Positions 1 to 6,152 of a DNA stretch of 7,862 nucleotides are shown in pieces; position 1 is the first letter of the stretch, and every line of letters begins with the position of its first letter. The position numbers were made by a program, and so were the translations under genes. This DNA comes from Spirochaetales bacterium (GTDB taxonomy: Bacteria > Spirochaetota > Spirochaetia > Sphaerochaetales > Sphaerochaetaceae). The stretch lies in NCBI GenBank assembly GCA_022785155.1, contig JALFRH010000013.1, positions 1-7,862 of the forward strand, given 5' to 3'. The notes under the pieces were generated by a model. It did not search any database and had not been told where the DNA came from. It saw only the letters and a list, made by a program, of their open reading frames with translations.

Positions 1-418
1 GTCTGTGTCTATGATACTCTTTCGAAGGATGATTTGACCTGTGAATGGAAGGGAATAAAAACATATTTTTGTTGAAATAACGTAACTTTTGTTTGAAAAC
101 ATGTTGAAATTTTACCATTTTATGTGGGGATTTGAATTGAAATATTACCATATATCCCCTGTATTTCTTTATAAGATATAATGTTAAAAAGAATGGTTTA
201 TAAAAAGTTAAAACGCCAATGTCCAAAGGGCTTTTTCTTTGTGTTTGTCTCTAAGAGATTTAGACGACAATTCTGGAAAGTATATGTATTAAATCAGTTG
301 TTGGGTAAAGAGTATTGTTTTATTCTATATCAAGAATCATTCTATTCGTCTAACATAAACATACTCTTGATCAGTTGGATTAATAACAAGGTGTAAGTAT
401 AAGACCTACTTCTAACAC
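1..418. other. Left-edge AT-rich stretch without a supported gene
   Basis: I see no gene I can defend here. The first 75 bases are open in frame 1 and end at a TGA (73-75), so they could be the last 24 codons of a gene entering from the left, but the fragment is too short to identify. A 71-codon ATG frame at 181-396 has no Shine-Dalgarno site and an arbitrary, aromatic and Lys-rich product, so I do not call it. TTGAAAT recurs at 72, 104 and 137. A 7-bp inverted repeat (329-335 with 365-371, loop 29) is too loose to be a convincing terminator for the minus-strand ATPase gene that ends at 419. Confidence 0.5.
104..156. repeat. Short imperfect direct repeat (TTGAAAT..TTACCAT)
   Basis: The 15-base core TTGAAATtTTACCAT at 104-118 recurs at 137-151 with one mismatch, 33 bases apart. 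A third TTGAAAT, without the TTACCAT half, lies at 72-78, giving spacings of 32 and 33 bases, about three helical turns. This may be a set of protein-binding half-sites, or chance in AT-rich DNA. No neighbouring gene start explains it. Confidence 0.3.
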
Positions 419-1795
419 TTAACTCTCCAGTAGTTTATCGCCGTTAATTAGATGAAATTTATTATTATGCTTTGCCATTTCAAGGGCTTCATCTGTGAAA
501 CCAGATTTTGAGCATACATATAAACCATATACAGAAGAAGAAAGAAGAGAAGCCTTTCTTGCTAATGAGGTAAGTACATCCTCTCCTACCTTCTGGTTCC
601 TCCACTTACACTCTCCAAAGAGATATCTTCCTTTTCTATCTATTGCAACTAGGTCTATCTCTTCATTTTGCTTATTAATAGGGTTAGGAAACTCAGAGAA
701 GCCATATCGCTCTGGAGCAAATAGAGTGTTTCCTAGGACGTAATCAATAAAGTCAGGCTCAATTCTTCGCCCAATAAAAGTATTTAGGTTTTCATATGTG
801 TGGTTTAAGACAATTGTCCCTTGGTTTCTTTCTATAAGGTTACGGTAAGGATAAATAAATCTAAAATAGAAAGCGAAGTACCCGTCAGAGATATGCCACC
901 CAATTTTCTTGAGTTTTGGAGCAATAGAGTAAACTTCTTCAACTATACCCATCATGCAAAGATTTTGAATAATACTACTTACATTTGCTTTATCAAGCCC
1001 AACCTTGTTTGCTATATCTCCTGTTCTGTTAGCACCTCCTGCCATTGTTGATAAAACCATTTCATAGTTATTTAAAGCTCTAACAGAACTATTAAAAAGT
1101 ACTCTCTCTTCGTTATATAAAAAGCCCGTAGGAGTGAAGAATAAATCATTAAGAGCGCTTTCAAGATTCTTATATGAAGATAATAATTTCAAATAAAAGG
1201 GAATACCCCCAGTTAAAACGTGGGCAGAAGCTTTATCGTCCATTGACCAAGACGAGAGGAAACGTCCACTTTCATTAATACGAAAAGGTTTCACCCTTAA
1301 GGAAAGGGTTCTTCTGCCAAAAAGAGGGCTCTGTGGTCCCATTACATTACTTTCCATGAAGTGAACAGAGGAGCTTGATAAAATCAGCTTGAGCTTACAT
1401 TTCTTAAAATCATGATCAATAAAACTCTGAAGTATCTCCAAAAAGGATGGATCAGCTTGGGCAATATAGGAAATTTCATCGAAAACAACAATAAGACTCT
1501 CGTCCTTTGTTTTCATAGAAAGGAATCTAAAAAAATCCTGATAGCTATTGAATTTTATCAGTCCTTGATACTCTGGATACAGAGAAAAAACCTGATTAGA
1601 TAGTTCTTCAAGATTGTATTTTAAATTTGATGTGCCTTGGAGAAAAATACATCTTCTATTATTGATGCTTTGCTCTATGAGCATGGTCTTACCAACCCTT
1701 CTGCGTCCATAAATTACAATGAATTCAAAAGCATCAGAGCTGAACCTAATCTCTAATTCTCTCAGTTCTTTTTCTCTTCCTATAAACTTTTCCAT
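419..1795 (-). CDS. AAA+ ATPase, archaeal-ATPase/DUF234 family, with PD-(D/E)XK-like C-terminus
   Basis: The 458-residue product has the architecture of the ATP_bind_2/DUF234 ATPases. The N-terminus has the family hallmark FIGREKEL (4-11), then Walker A GRRRVGKT (30-37), Walker B ending VVFDE with D106-E107, a sensor-1-like strand LILSSSS (137-143), and PLFGRR (157-162), where a conserved arginine is expected. TGGIPFYL (195-202) marks the lid helix, and a winged helix-turn-helix follows around 255-290. The C-terminus shows D381, E395 and K397 (IDLV ... GECKW), the D-Xn-E-X-K pattern of PD-(D/E)XK nuclease folds described for DUF234. Length is normal for the family and the gene looks intact. 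The role of these ATPases is not well established; they are often found in mobile or defence-rich regions, and a DNA-related role is inference. The start is fixed by the family N-terminus. There is no Shine-Dalgarno site, because the promoter lies only six bases upstream. It is transcribed away from the other genes in the window. Confidence 0.9.
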   Translation of the reverse strand: MEKFIGREKELRELEIRFSSDAFEFIVIYGRRRVGKTMLIEQSINNRRCIFLQGTSNLKYNLEELSNQVFSLYPEYQGLIKFNSYQDFFRFLSMKTKDESLIVVFDEISYIAQADPSFLEILQSFIDHDFKKCKLKLILSSSSVHFMESNVMGPQSPLFGRRTLSLRVKPFRINESGRFLSSWSMDDKASAHVLTGGIPFYLKLLSSYKNLESALNDLFFTPTGFLYNEERVLFNSSVRALNNYEMVLSTMAGGANRTGDIANKVGLDKANVSSIIQNLCMMGIVEEVYSIAPKLKKIGWHISDGYFAFYFRFIYPYRNLIERNQGTIVLNHTYENLNTFIGRRIEPDFIDYVLGNTLFAPERYGFSEFPNPINKQNEEIDLVAIDRKGRYLFGECKWRNQKVGEDVLTSLARKASLLSSSVYGLYVCSKSGFTDEALEMAKHNNKFHLINGDKLLES

Positions 1796-1801
1796 GAAAA
1801 T

Positions 1802-1830
1802 ATTATAAATGTCAAATTATAATTTGTCAA
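1802..1830 (-). promoter_or_regulatory. Consensus sigma-70-type promoter of the DUF234 ATPase gene, likely leaderless
   Basis: Read on the minus strand, TTGACA (plus 1825-1830) and TATAAT (plus 1802-1807) are both perfect boxes separated by exactly 17 bases. Only six bases (1801-1796) lie between the -10 box and the ATG at 1795, so transcription should begin at or within a few bases of the start codon, leaving no room for a ribosome-binding site. A second, overlapping set is TTGTCA (1840-1845), an 18-base spacer and TATAAT (1816-1821); it would give a leader of about 14 bases, also without a Shine-Dalgarno site. Confidence 0.75.
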
Positions 1831-1854
1831 AATATGATTTGACAAATTATGTAT
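1810..1854. repeat. Three tandem 15-bp repeats forming a 13-bp inverted repeat over the promoter
   Basis: Units at 1810-1824, 1825-1839 and 1840-1854 share the pattern TG(T/A)CAAA(T/A)TAT with few differences. Because the unit is itself near-palindromic, 1819-1831 and 1838-1850 form a perfect 13-bp inverted repeat with a 6-base spacer, and 1813-1826 is a perfect 14-bp palindrome. The array covers the -35 boxes and the spacer of the ATPase promoter, so it could be an operator for a multimeric repressor. The ATPase has its own winged helix and may bind here, but that is inference. Confidence 0.7.
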
Positions 1855-2052
1855 TTACAACTATGTATCTAGTGGTAGGAAAGATAATTTTCTAGAGCCA
1901 TGAAGCTCAGATAACAAAGGACAAAAACTTGGTAGGTTTGGTTCTTTTCTTTTGACTTTGGTTGAGACTGACTCAGGTTGGTTGTTTCTTTCTGACTCCC
2001 AAAGGGACTGCGGACAAAATCCTAGACTTTTTTCTTAAGGAGGAAAAGGGTT

Positions 2053-2148
2053 TTGGCAAAGTACACAAAGGAAGAGAAGCAGATGCATTCCTATCACTCA
2101 TTCCCTTATTTCCCCTTTTATGAGCTAAATAACCTCATTTGGCTTTGA
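2053..2148 (+). pseudogene. Possible gene remnant or tiny ORF behind a strong ribosome-binding site
   Basis: AAGGAGG at 2037-2043 is a full Shine-Dalgarno match and stands nine bases before a TTG that opens a 31-codon frame starting (M)AKYTKEEKQ and ending at TGA 2146-2148. The first residues look like an ordinary cytoplasmic protein start, rich in Lys and Glu, but the frame becomes aromatic-rich and stops soon after. This would fit the 5' end of a gene whose remainder has been deleted or has drifted. It may equally be a purine-rich coincidence. No function can be assigned. Confidence 0.2.
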
Positions 2149-2360
2149 GCTTTTATTTTACAAGACCTTCAAAAAACTATATTGTCAAGAATGCTTTATA
2201 TATTAAAGACACCTCCATTCTTAAACTAGGAATGAAGAAAGAGTTAAAAAGCAGGGATGAGGTATAAATTAATGAGAAGAATATATAATGCGTTCCTCTG
2301 CTTTGAAAGATAATGAGGCATGACAAGAGGCAGAATTGTAGACTATTAGAAGTATTTTTG

Positions 2361-2377
2361 CGTTTACTGAGTAAACG
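2361..2377. promoter_or_regulatory. Perfect 17-bp palindrome, candidate operator of the XRE regulator
   Basis: CGTTTACT-G-AGTAAACG is a perfect inverted repeat with 8-bp arms and a single central base. Its size and symmetry suit a dimeric lambda-Cro/XRE-type helix-turn-helix protein, and the gene for one starts 119 bases downstream. It sits five bases upstream of a -35-like TTGACT (2383-2388). There is no T-run after it, so it is unlikely to be a terminator. Autoregulation by the neighbouring XRE protein is inferred from position and symmetry only. Confidence 0.5.
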
Positions 2378-2431
2378 ATAATTTGACTTATTGTTATTAA
2401 ATATATATGTGTAGTTAATGAAATATTTACT

Positions 2432-2460
2432 TTGGGACTCCGATTTTTTTATACTATAAA
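2432..2460 (+). promoter_or_regulatory. Candidate promoter of the XRE-ImmA-PIN cassette
   Basis: TTGGGA (2432-2437) and TATAAA (2455-2460) are 17 bases apart and match four and five of six consensus bases. Transcription would begin near 2467 and give a leader of about 30 bases containing the GGAGGG ribosome-binding site (2483-2488). An upstream alternative is TTGACT (2383-2388) with the weak -10 TATGTG (2406-2411), also at 17 bases, which lies next to the 17-bp palindrome. Either or both could be used. Confidence 0.45.
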
Positions 2461-2495
2461 TGAAACGACACATACTTTAGTTGGAGGGAGACGAT

Positions 2496-2870
2496 ATGCT
2501 CAACATGAACGAAGTAATCAGCAGTAATATTATGAACAATCTAAAGAAAAACGGGAAAAGGCAGATTGATCTCGCAAATCATCTGGGGATTTCTAAGCAG
2601 GTTATGAGTAATATGCTGGGCGGCTCCCGAACAATCAATGCAGCAGAACTTCAAGAGATTGCGGTCTTTTTCAAGATTCCCATGGAGGAACTTGTCAAAA
2701 TGCCTAAGGAGGTCAGAGAAGTAAATGTTGTTCGGGCTTTTATGGGCAAGGTGGATTCGCCCTCTGCTAAGAAAGGGCTGGAAATCGCAGATCAGCTTGC
2801 AAATCTAATCTGTTTTTATGCAAAGGCAAATGAAAATGCAGAGAAGATGATGCAACCGTGGGAGGCATAA
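2496..2870 (+). CDS. XRE-family helix-turn-helix regulator (ImmR-like repressor/antitoxin candidate)
   Basis: This 124-residue protein is predicted to be a small cytoplasmic DNA-binding regulator. A Cro/C1-type domain spans about residues 8-67, with the helix-turn-helix at Q23-L30 and S33-L41 (RQIDLANHLGISKQ ... SNML) and the typical fourth helix in ELQEIAVFFKIPMEEL. The remaining ~55 residues are helical and unassigned; they may serve for dimerisation or be the target of the neighbouring peptidase. I chose ATG 2496 because GGAGGG at 2483-2488 is well spaced for it, whereas the in-frame TTG at 2481 has no ribosome-binding site. The next gene starts one base after its stop, so the two are almost certainly co-translated. 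By analogy with ImmR/ImmA, the protein probably represses its own operon and is relieved by the peptidase. An antitoxin role toward the PIN-like protein is an alternative. Confidence 0.88.
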   Translation: MLNMNEVISSNIMNNLKKNGKRQIDLANHLGISKQVMSNMLGGSRTINAAELQEIAVFFKIPMEELVKMPKEVREVNVVRAFMGKVDSPSAKKGLEIADQLANLICFYAKANENAEKMMQPWEA

Positions 2871-2871
2871 T

Positions 2872-3690
2872 ATGGGTCAGGCGGTTGAGAGTATCCTTTT
2901 CTTAAAAGATAAGGCCAGATATAACGAAATTGCAACTTGTGCAACTCAATTTAACGCTGTGTACAATGGCAATAATATCATTCAGGATGATATTTTTCAT
3001 ATCGTCGAAAACTATACAAGAAAGCATGGAATACCATTTGAACTGCTTAGATATCCAGTTGCCGATCAGGAATTGTGTGCGTGTACTTTCATTAGAGAGA
3101 ATCGATTATTTGTCTTTGTGAATGCAGCGATTCCGCTTGCAAAGCAGATATTTGCTGTAGCCCACGAGCTGTTTCATATATATCGCTATGTTGAAGGAAA
3201 TGATACTGAGCTGTCAGAATGTGGCTCTATCTTGAATTCATCAACATTAGATGAAGAAGCAACAGCAACCGAAGATATGGAAGCAAATGCTTTTGCTGGA
3301 TTGCTTTTGGCTCCTGCGGATAGAATAAGCGAACAGATGCGTATTTACGATATTAAACGTGGAGAAATCGCTTTACAGGACATACTGATGCTGATGGAGA
3401 TATTTGCTATTCCATATAAAGCGTTGGTGCTTCGACTTTTTGAGGAAGATGTGCTTGCTGGAGGAAAAATAAGGGAGTTTTTATCATTTTCTCCGGAAGA
3501 GATAAAGAAACAAGCTGATCTCACAGACAGAGCAGCTAGATGGCTTGAGGTTCCAAAGACCCCATATAGATTCGGCACTTTATTTGAGAAGATCAAACGG
3601 GCTGAACAAATGGAATCGGTTAGAGAGGAACGGATTCAGAGTGACATGGAAGTCATAAACGTCATTAAAAAAAGCATCGAAAATCTGTGA
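2872..3690 (+). CDS. ImmA/IrrE-family zinc metallo-endopeptidase
   Basis: The 272-residue product belongs to the COG2856 ImmA/IrrE peptidases. The zinc-binding motif is H98-E-L-F-H102 in AVAHELFHIYRY, and the third ligand is probably E137 in the family signature EANAFAGLLLAP (137-148). A strand (RLFVFVNAAIP) precedes the active-site helix, as usual in this fold. Known members (ImmA of ICEBs1, IrrE/PprI of Deinococcus) cleave a partner XRE-type repressor in response to stress. The XRE gene immediately upstream, separated by one base, is the obvious candidate substrate. GGAGG at 2861-2865 is six bases before the ATG, inside the preceding gene. The ~120 residues after the catalytic core are helical and may sense a signal or bind the partner; that is inference. 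All catalytic residues are present and the gene looks intact. Confidence 0.93.
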   Translation: MGQAVESILFLKDKARYNEIATCATQFNAVYNGNNIIQDDIFHIVENYTRKHGIPFELLRYPVADQELCACTFIRENRLFVFVNAAIPLAKQIFAVAHELFHIYRYVEGNDTELSECGSILNSSTLDEEATATEDMEANAFAGLLLAPADRISEQMRIYDIKRGEIALQDILMLMEIFAIPYKALVLRLFEEDVLAGGKIREFLSFSPEEIKKQADLTDRAARWLEVPKTPYRFGTLFEKIKRAEQMESVREERIQSDMEVINVIKKSIENL

Positions 3691-3700
3691 GGTGCTGGGA

Positions 3701-4504
3701 ATGATAGAGGATAAGAAATATGCTTTGTTGGACACAGACTTCTTGTATAAGTCATATCTGGCTCAAGATGAGGCTCATAATACATTAGCCGATATAGTAA
3801 TTTCATTTCAGGAATATAAGTTCTTTTGCCATTCTATGATTGTTGAGGAACTATCAAAGCACGATATTACCCCAAATCCAATACCGTGGCTCAATGGGCT
3901 GATTCAAGCTGGGCGAGTACATCTATACAGTGATAGAGACATACTGCATGAGCTGAAGCTGGTATATGGTAGCGGAGCCAGTAGTATGTATCTCACGATG
4001 CTTGAAATCAGCTGCAACACATTTTCTCAGAATTTTTTTGGCCAATACTATAGTGCATTAAAGGCACTGCCGAATGATGTTAGTGACGAAGTATTCCTGC
4101 GAGAATTAGAAAACTGTGATGCAACGATTCCGCATCAGAATGGAGTGGGTGAAAAGAAGACCTATGTACTCATTCAAATGATGGATATTTTGCATCCAGG
4201 GAAAGTATTCCTGTTTTGCTCTGACGACTTCAAAGCAAGGCAAAGTTTGAATACGATTCCAGGTTCAATATCGTGCCTAAGTATTTTGGGAGTTTTCCAG
4301 CTGTTAAAAGACAAGGCATTTGAAAAAGAGATAATTAAGCCATTTTTTGTAGCTTTATGTGACTTTTTGAACCTTCAGAACCAGACGACATTCCGTGTTT
4401 GGAAGCGGGAGAGCCGAAAGCAGATCCCTATGCTCCAAGTGTTTGATGATATTTATGGTGAGAAATTCATACTTCTCCGAAATGGCGATTTGAAATATAA
4501 ATAG
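3701..4504 (+). CDS. PIN-like domain protein, predicted nuclease of the XRE-ImmA cassette
   Basis: This 267-residue protein is not one I recognise by name, but its acidic pattern fits a PIN-like nuclease. YALLDTDFLYKSYL (7-20) places Asp11 and Asp13 at the end of strand 1. HSMIVEELSKH (44-54) supplies E49/E50, and KVFLFCSDDFKAR (168-180) places D175/D176 after a later strand. PIN nucleases use such clustered carboxylates to cut RNA or sometimes DNA with divalent metal. It is longer than VapC toxins (about 130 residues), with an insertion around 60-140 and a basic C-terminal tail. ATG 3701 is preferred because GAGGTG (3689-3694), overlapping the upstream stop, is a well-spaced ribosome-binding site; GTG 3692 has none. 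Linkage to the XRE and ImmA genes suggests their switch controls an otherwise toxic nuclease. It could instead be a catalytically inactive PIN fold. Confidence 0.65.
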   Translation: MIEDKKYALLDTDFLYKSYLAQDEAHNTLADIVISFQEYKFFCHSMIVEELSKHDITPNPIPWLNGLIQAGRVHLYSDRDILHELKLVYGSGASSMYLTMLEISCNTFSQNFFGQYYSALKALPNDVSDEVFLRELENCDATIPHQNGVGEKKTYVLIQMMDILHPGKVFLFCSDDFKARQSLNTIPGSISCLSILGVFQLLKDKAFEKEIIKPFFVALCDFLNLQNQTTFRVWKRESRKQIPMLQVFDDIYGEKFILLRNGDLKYK

Positions 4505-4584
4505 TGTTGTGGACAGATGACAATGGTATCGTCGACTAATTCCTGTGACACCTAATGAAATATGAAGAATATGCTTGCTGTATT

Positions 4585-4590
4585 TATACT
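4585..4590 (+). promoter_or_regulatory. Possible -10 box for the jet operon
   Basis: TATACT matches five of six consensus bases and would start transcription near 4597, giving a leader of about 45 bases that contains the ribosome-binding hairpin of jetA. No good -35 box stands at the right distance, so this promoter would be weak or activator-dependent. I see no terminator between 4504 and 4640, so read-through from the XRE-ImmA-PIN cassette is also possible. Confidence 0.25.
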
Positions 4591-4617
4591 CGTCATACAG
4601 TTTTCATTCTGATATAC

Positions 4618-4635
4618 TTGTCTCTGCGGAGACAA
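4618..4635 (+). promoter_or_regulatory. Hairpin enclosing the jetA ribosome-binding site
   Basis: TTGTCTC-TGCG-GAGACAA is a perfect inverted repeat with 7-bp arms and a 4-base loop. The Shine-Dalgarno-like GGAGA (4628-4632), eight bases before the TTG at 4641, lies in its loop-proximal 3' arm. In the mRNA the stem would hide the ribosome-binding site, and in DNA the same 18 bp could be a dimer operator. There is no T-run after it, so it is not a terminator. Confidence 0.5.
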
Positions 4636-4640
4636 AACAA

Positions 4641-6152
4641 TTGCCAAATGCAGCACCTGATAGAATTGAGACGATAATCACGGAGGAAGCGGGTATACGC
4701 CTTTTAAGGGCAAGATCCGCTCCACTTGTAATTGCTTTTCTTTATTCTGTATTCAGGACGGACAGTGTCTCGGAAGTATCGTATGATGAGTTCTGTTTAA
4801 AACTGGAAGGATTTCTATCTGAGCATGTAAGCGAGGAATCGGCAATGGAGGATGACCTCGCCTTGGATGACTCTTCCATTGTATTTCAGGATCTTTCCTC
4901 CAGGGTCAGGTCATATGCCGAGGATTGGTTCAGCGAGAAGAAGCGCTATATATACCGCTACTACAACCAAAACAAGGAAGAAATGATAAGGCCATCTCCT
5001 TCCATCATCAGACTCTTTGCATATTTCGACAGCATCATGGAAGCCGATATGATCACAACTGAAAGCTCCTTCAACTACATACTCTCCCAGCTTAGAAACC
5101 TTTCTGTGAACATAAAGGAGAATCCTGAGGAGAGGATCAGAGAGCTTGAGGAGAAGATAAGGGAGGCTGAAGCTGAGATTGCACAGATAAAGGAGACGGG
5201 AAGCGTCAGGACCTACGACAGGAGAAAAGTCACTGAATATCTCACTGATTTAAGACGCAGGAGCCGCGATATGCTTGGTGAGTTCGCCCAGGTTGAAGAG
5301 AACTTCAGGGACATCATGACGGAAATAGCCAGGAAACAGGCTTCCGATGATCTTTCCTCCCGAAAGGTCCTCAGCTACTCCCTTTCTCTCCACCGTGAGC
5401 TATACAACTCGCCGCAGGGCCAATCCTTCGATGGATTCTGGAGCTACATGTCCCAAAGCCGTGAGGATGAGATAACAAACCTGGGAGAGGACATCATAAG
5501 CTCTCTTCATGAAAACGGTATAGACTATGATGTATCGTTCCTCCTTTCGCTAAGAAAGACTCTATATGCGGCAGGGAGCAGAATAGTGAGCCGTAACCAC
5601 ATGCTTACGGAGAGGATGAGCCGTGTTTTGGTCCAGAGCGGAAGAAGTGACAGGAAGGGGCTTGAAAAACTCTTTGGCGAGATTAAGGCAAAGGGTGCCT
5701 CACTGCTTCTTTCCGGAATGGTTCCCTCATCTGGTGAATTCATGGAGACCGATGACCTAAAGCCTTCGCTTTCTTTCCCTCTCTCAAGGACTCTTCAGAC
5801 ACGCTCTGAAGTCAGGACATCATCATCAATCGCATTTGATGAGGGAGGAACCAGTGCCCAGTCGATACTCTCGCTGAGAAATGAATTCAGTGTCGATGAG
5901 AAGACGCTTTGGGATAATGTCATGGATTTTGCCAGGGCAAAAGGCGGAAAGAGTTTTACTCTGCAGGAGCTGACAGACTCTTTCCCAGTGACAAAAGGCC
6001 TTGAGGAGATCGTTGCATATATTTCAGTCTTAAGGGACAAGGCAAAAGATGTCATCTTCAGTGAAGAGGAGACCCAGCTGATTGAATACAGCTGGATGAA
6101 CGGCAGACGCTACGGCGTCACACTGCCAAAGGTAACTATCGAACTATGGTAA
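4641..6152 (+). CDS. jetA: Wadjet JetA, MukF-like kleisin (DUF3375)
   Basis: JetA is the kleisin that joins the JetC heads and carries JetB in the JetABC loop-extruding complex of type I Wadjet, which restricts plasmids. DUF3375 features run in order: IRLLRARSAPLVIAFLYSVF near the N-terminus; the winged-helix region with WFSEKKRYIYRYY; TTESSF followed by the NPEERIRELEEKI coiled coil (about 161-233); and YNSPQGQSFDGFW in the middle. The C-terminal part holds a further winged-helix-like segment. The start is uncertain. The frame is open from TTG 4575, but family members begin about 15-20 residues before the LLRA motif, and no ATG is available there. TTG 4641 has GGAGA eight bases upstream and gives 503 residues, close to the family's usual length; TTG 4575 would give 525. 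The gene overlaps jetB by seven bases. The composition is more GC-rich than the cassette before it. The family call is firm; the start is moderate. Confidence 0.88.
   Translation: MPNAAPDRIETIITEEAGIRLLRARSAPLVIAFLYSVFRTDSVSEVSYDEFCLKLEGFLSEHVSEESAMEDDLALDDSSIVFQDLSSRVRSYAEDWFSEKKRYIYRYYNQNKEEMIRPSPSIIRLFAYFDSIMEADMITTESSFNYILSQLRNLSVNIKENPEERIRELEEKIREAEAEIAQIKETGSVRTYDRRKVTEYLTDLRRRSRDMLGEFAQVEENFRDIMTEIARKQASDDLSSRKVLSYSLSLHRELYNSPQGQSFDGFWSYMSQSREDEITNLGEDIISSLHENGIDYDVSFLLSLRKTLYAAGSRIVSRNHMLTERMSRVLVQSGRSDRKGLEKLFGEIKAKGASLLLSGMVPSSGEFMETDDLKPSLSFPLSRTLQTRSEVRTSSSIAFDEGGTSAQSILSLRNEFSVDEKTLWDNVMDFARAKGGKSFTLQELTDSFPVTKGLEEIVAYISVLRDKAKDVIFSEEETQLIEYSWMNGRRYGVTLPKVTIELW

Larger units (their letters stand above)
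1855..2495. other. Intergenic spacer between divergent genes
   Basis: This AT-rich spacer separates the minus-strand ATPase gene from the plus-strand cassette. I find no long coding frame on either strand; the 98-codon minus frame at 2177-2473 is low-complexity and has no ribosome-binding site. One short frame is noted separately: a TTG at 2053 preceded by a strong AAGGAGG (2037-2043), running 31 codons to a TGA at 2146-2148. The right part (2361-2490) carries the palindrome, promoter candidates and ribosome-binding site for the cassette. No attachment site, tRNA or insertion-sequence end was recognised. Confidence 0.6.

Noticed and set aside
126..159. GGGGAT ... ATCCCC inverted repeat
   Set aside because: Six-base arms with a 22-base loop and no T-run; too weak to call a terminator or operator.
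181..396. 71-codon plus-strand open frame
   Set aside because: No ribosome-binding site, no recognisable domain, and an aromatic/Lys-rich product typical of chance translation of AT-rich DNA.
495..743. 82-codon plus-strand open frame
   Set aside because: Antisense to the nuclease-like end of the DUF234 ATPase gene, with no start signal.
2177..2473. 98-codon minus-strand open frame in the spacer
   Set aside because: Low-complexity Ser/Asn/Ile-rich product, no ribosome-binding site, and it overlaps the promoter and palindrome of the plus-strand cassette.
4562..4612. Short ATG frame (MKNMLAVFILV...) just before jetA, out of frame with it
   Set aside because: Only 16 codons and no good ribosome-binding site; a leader-peptide role cannot be supported.
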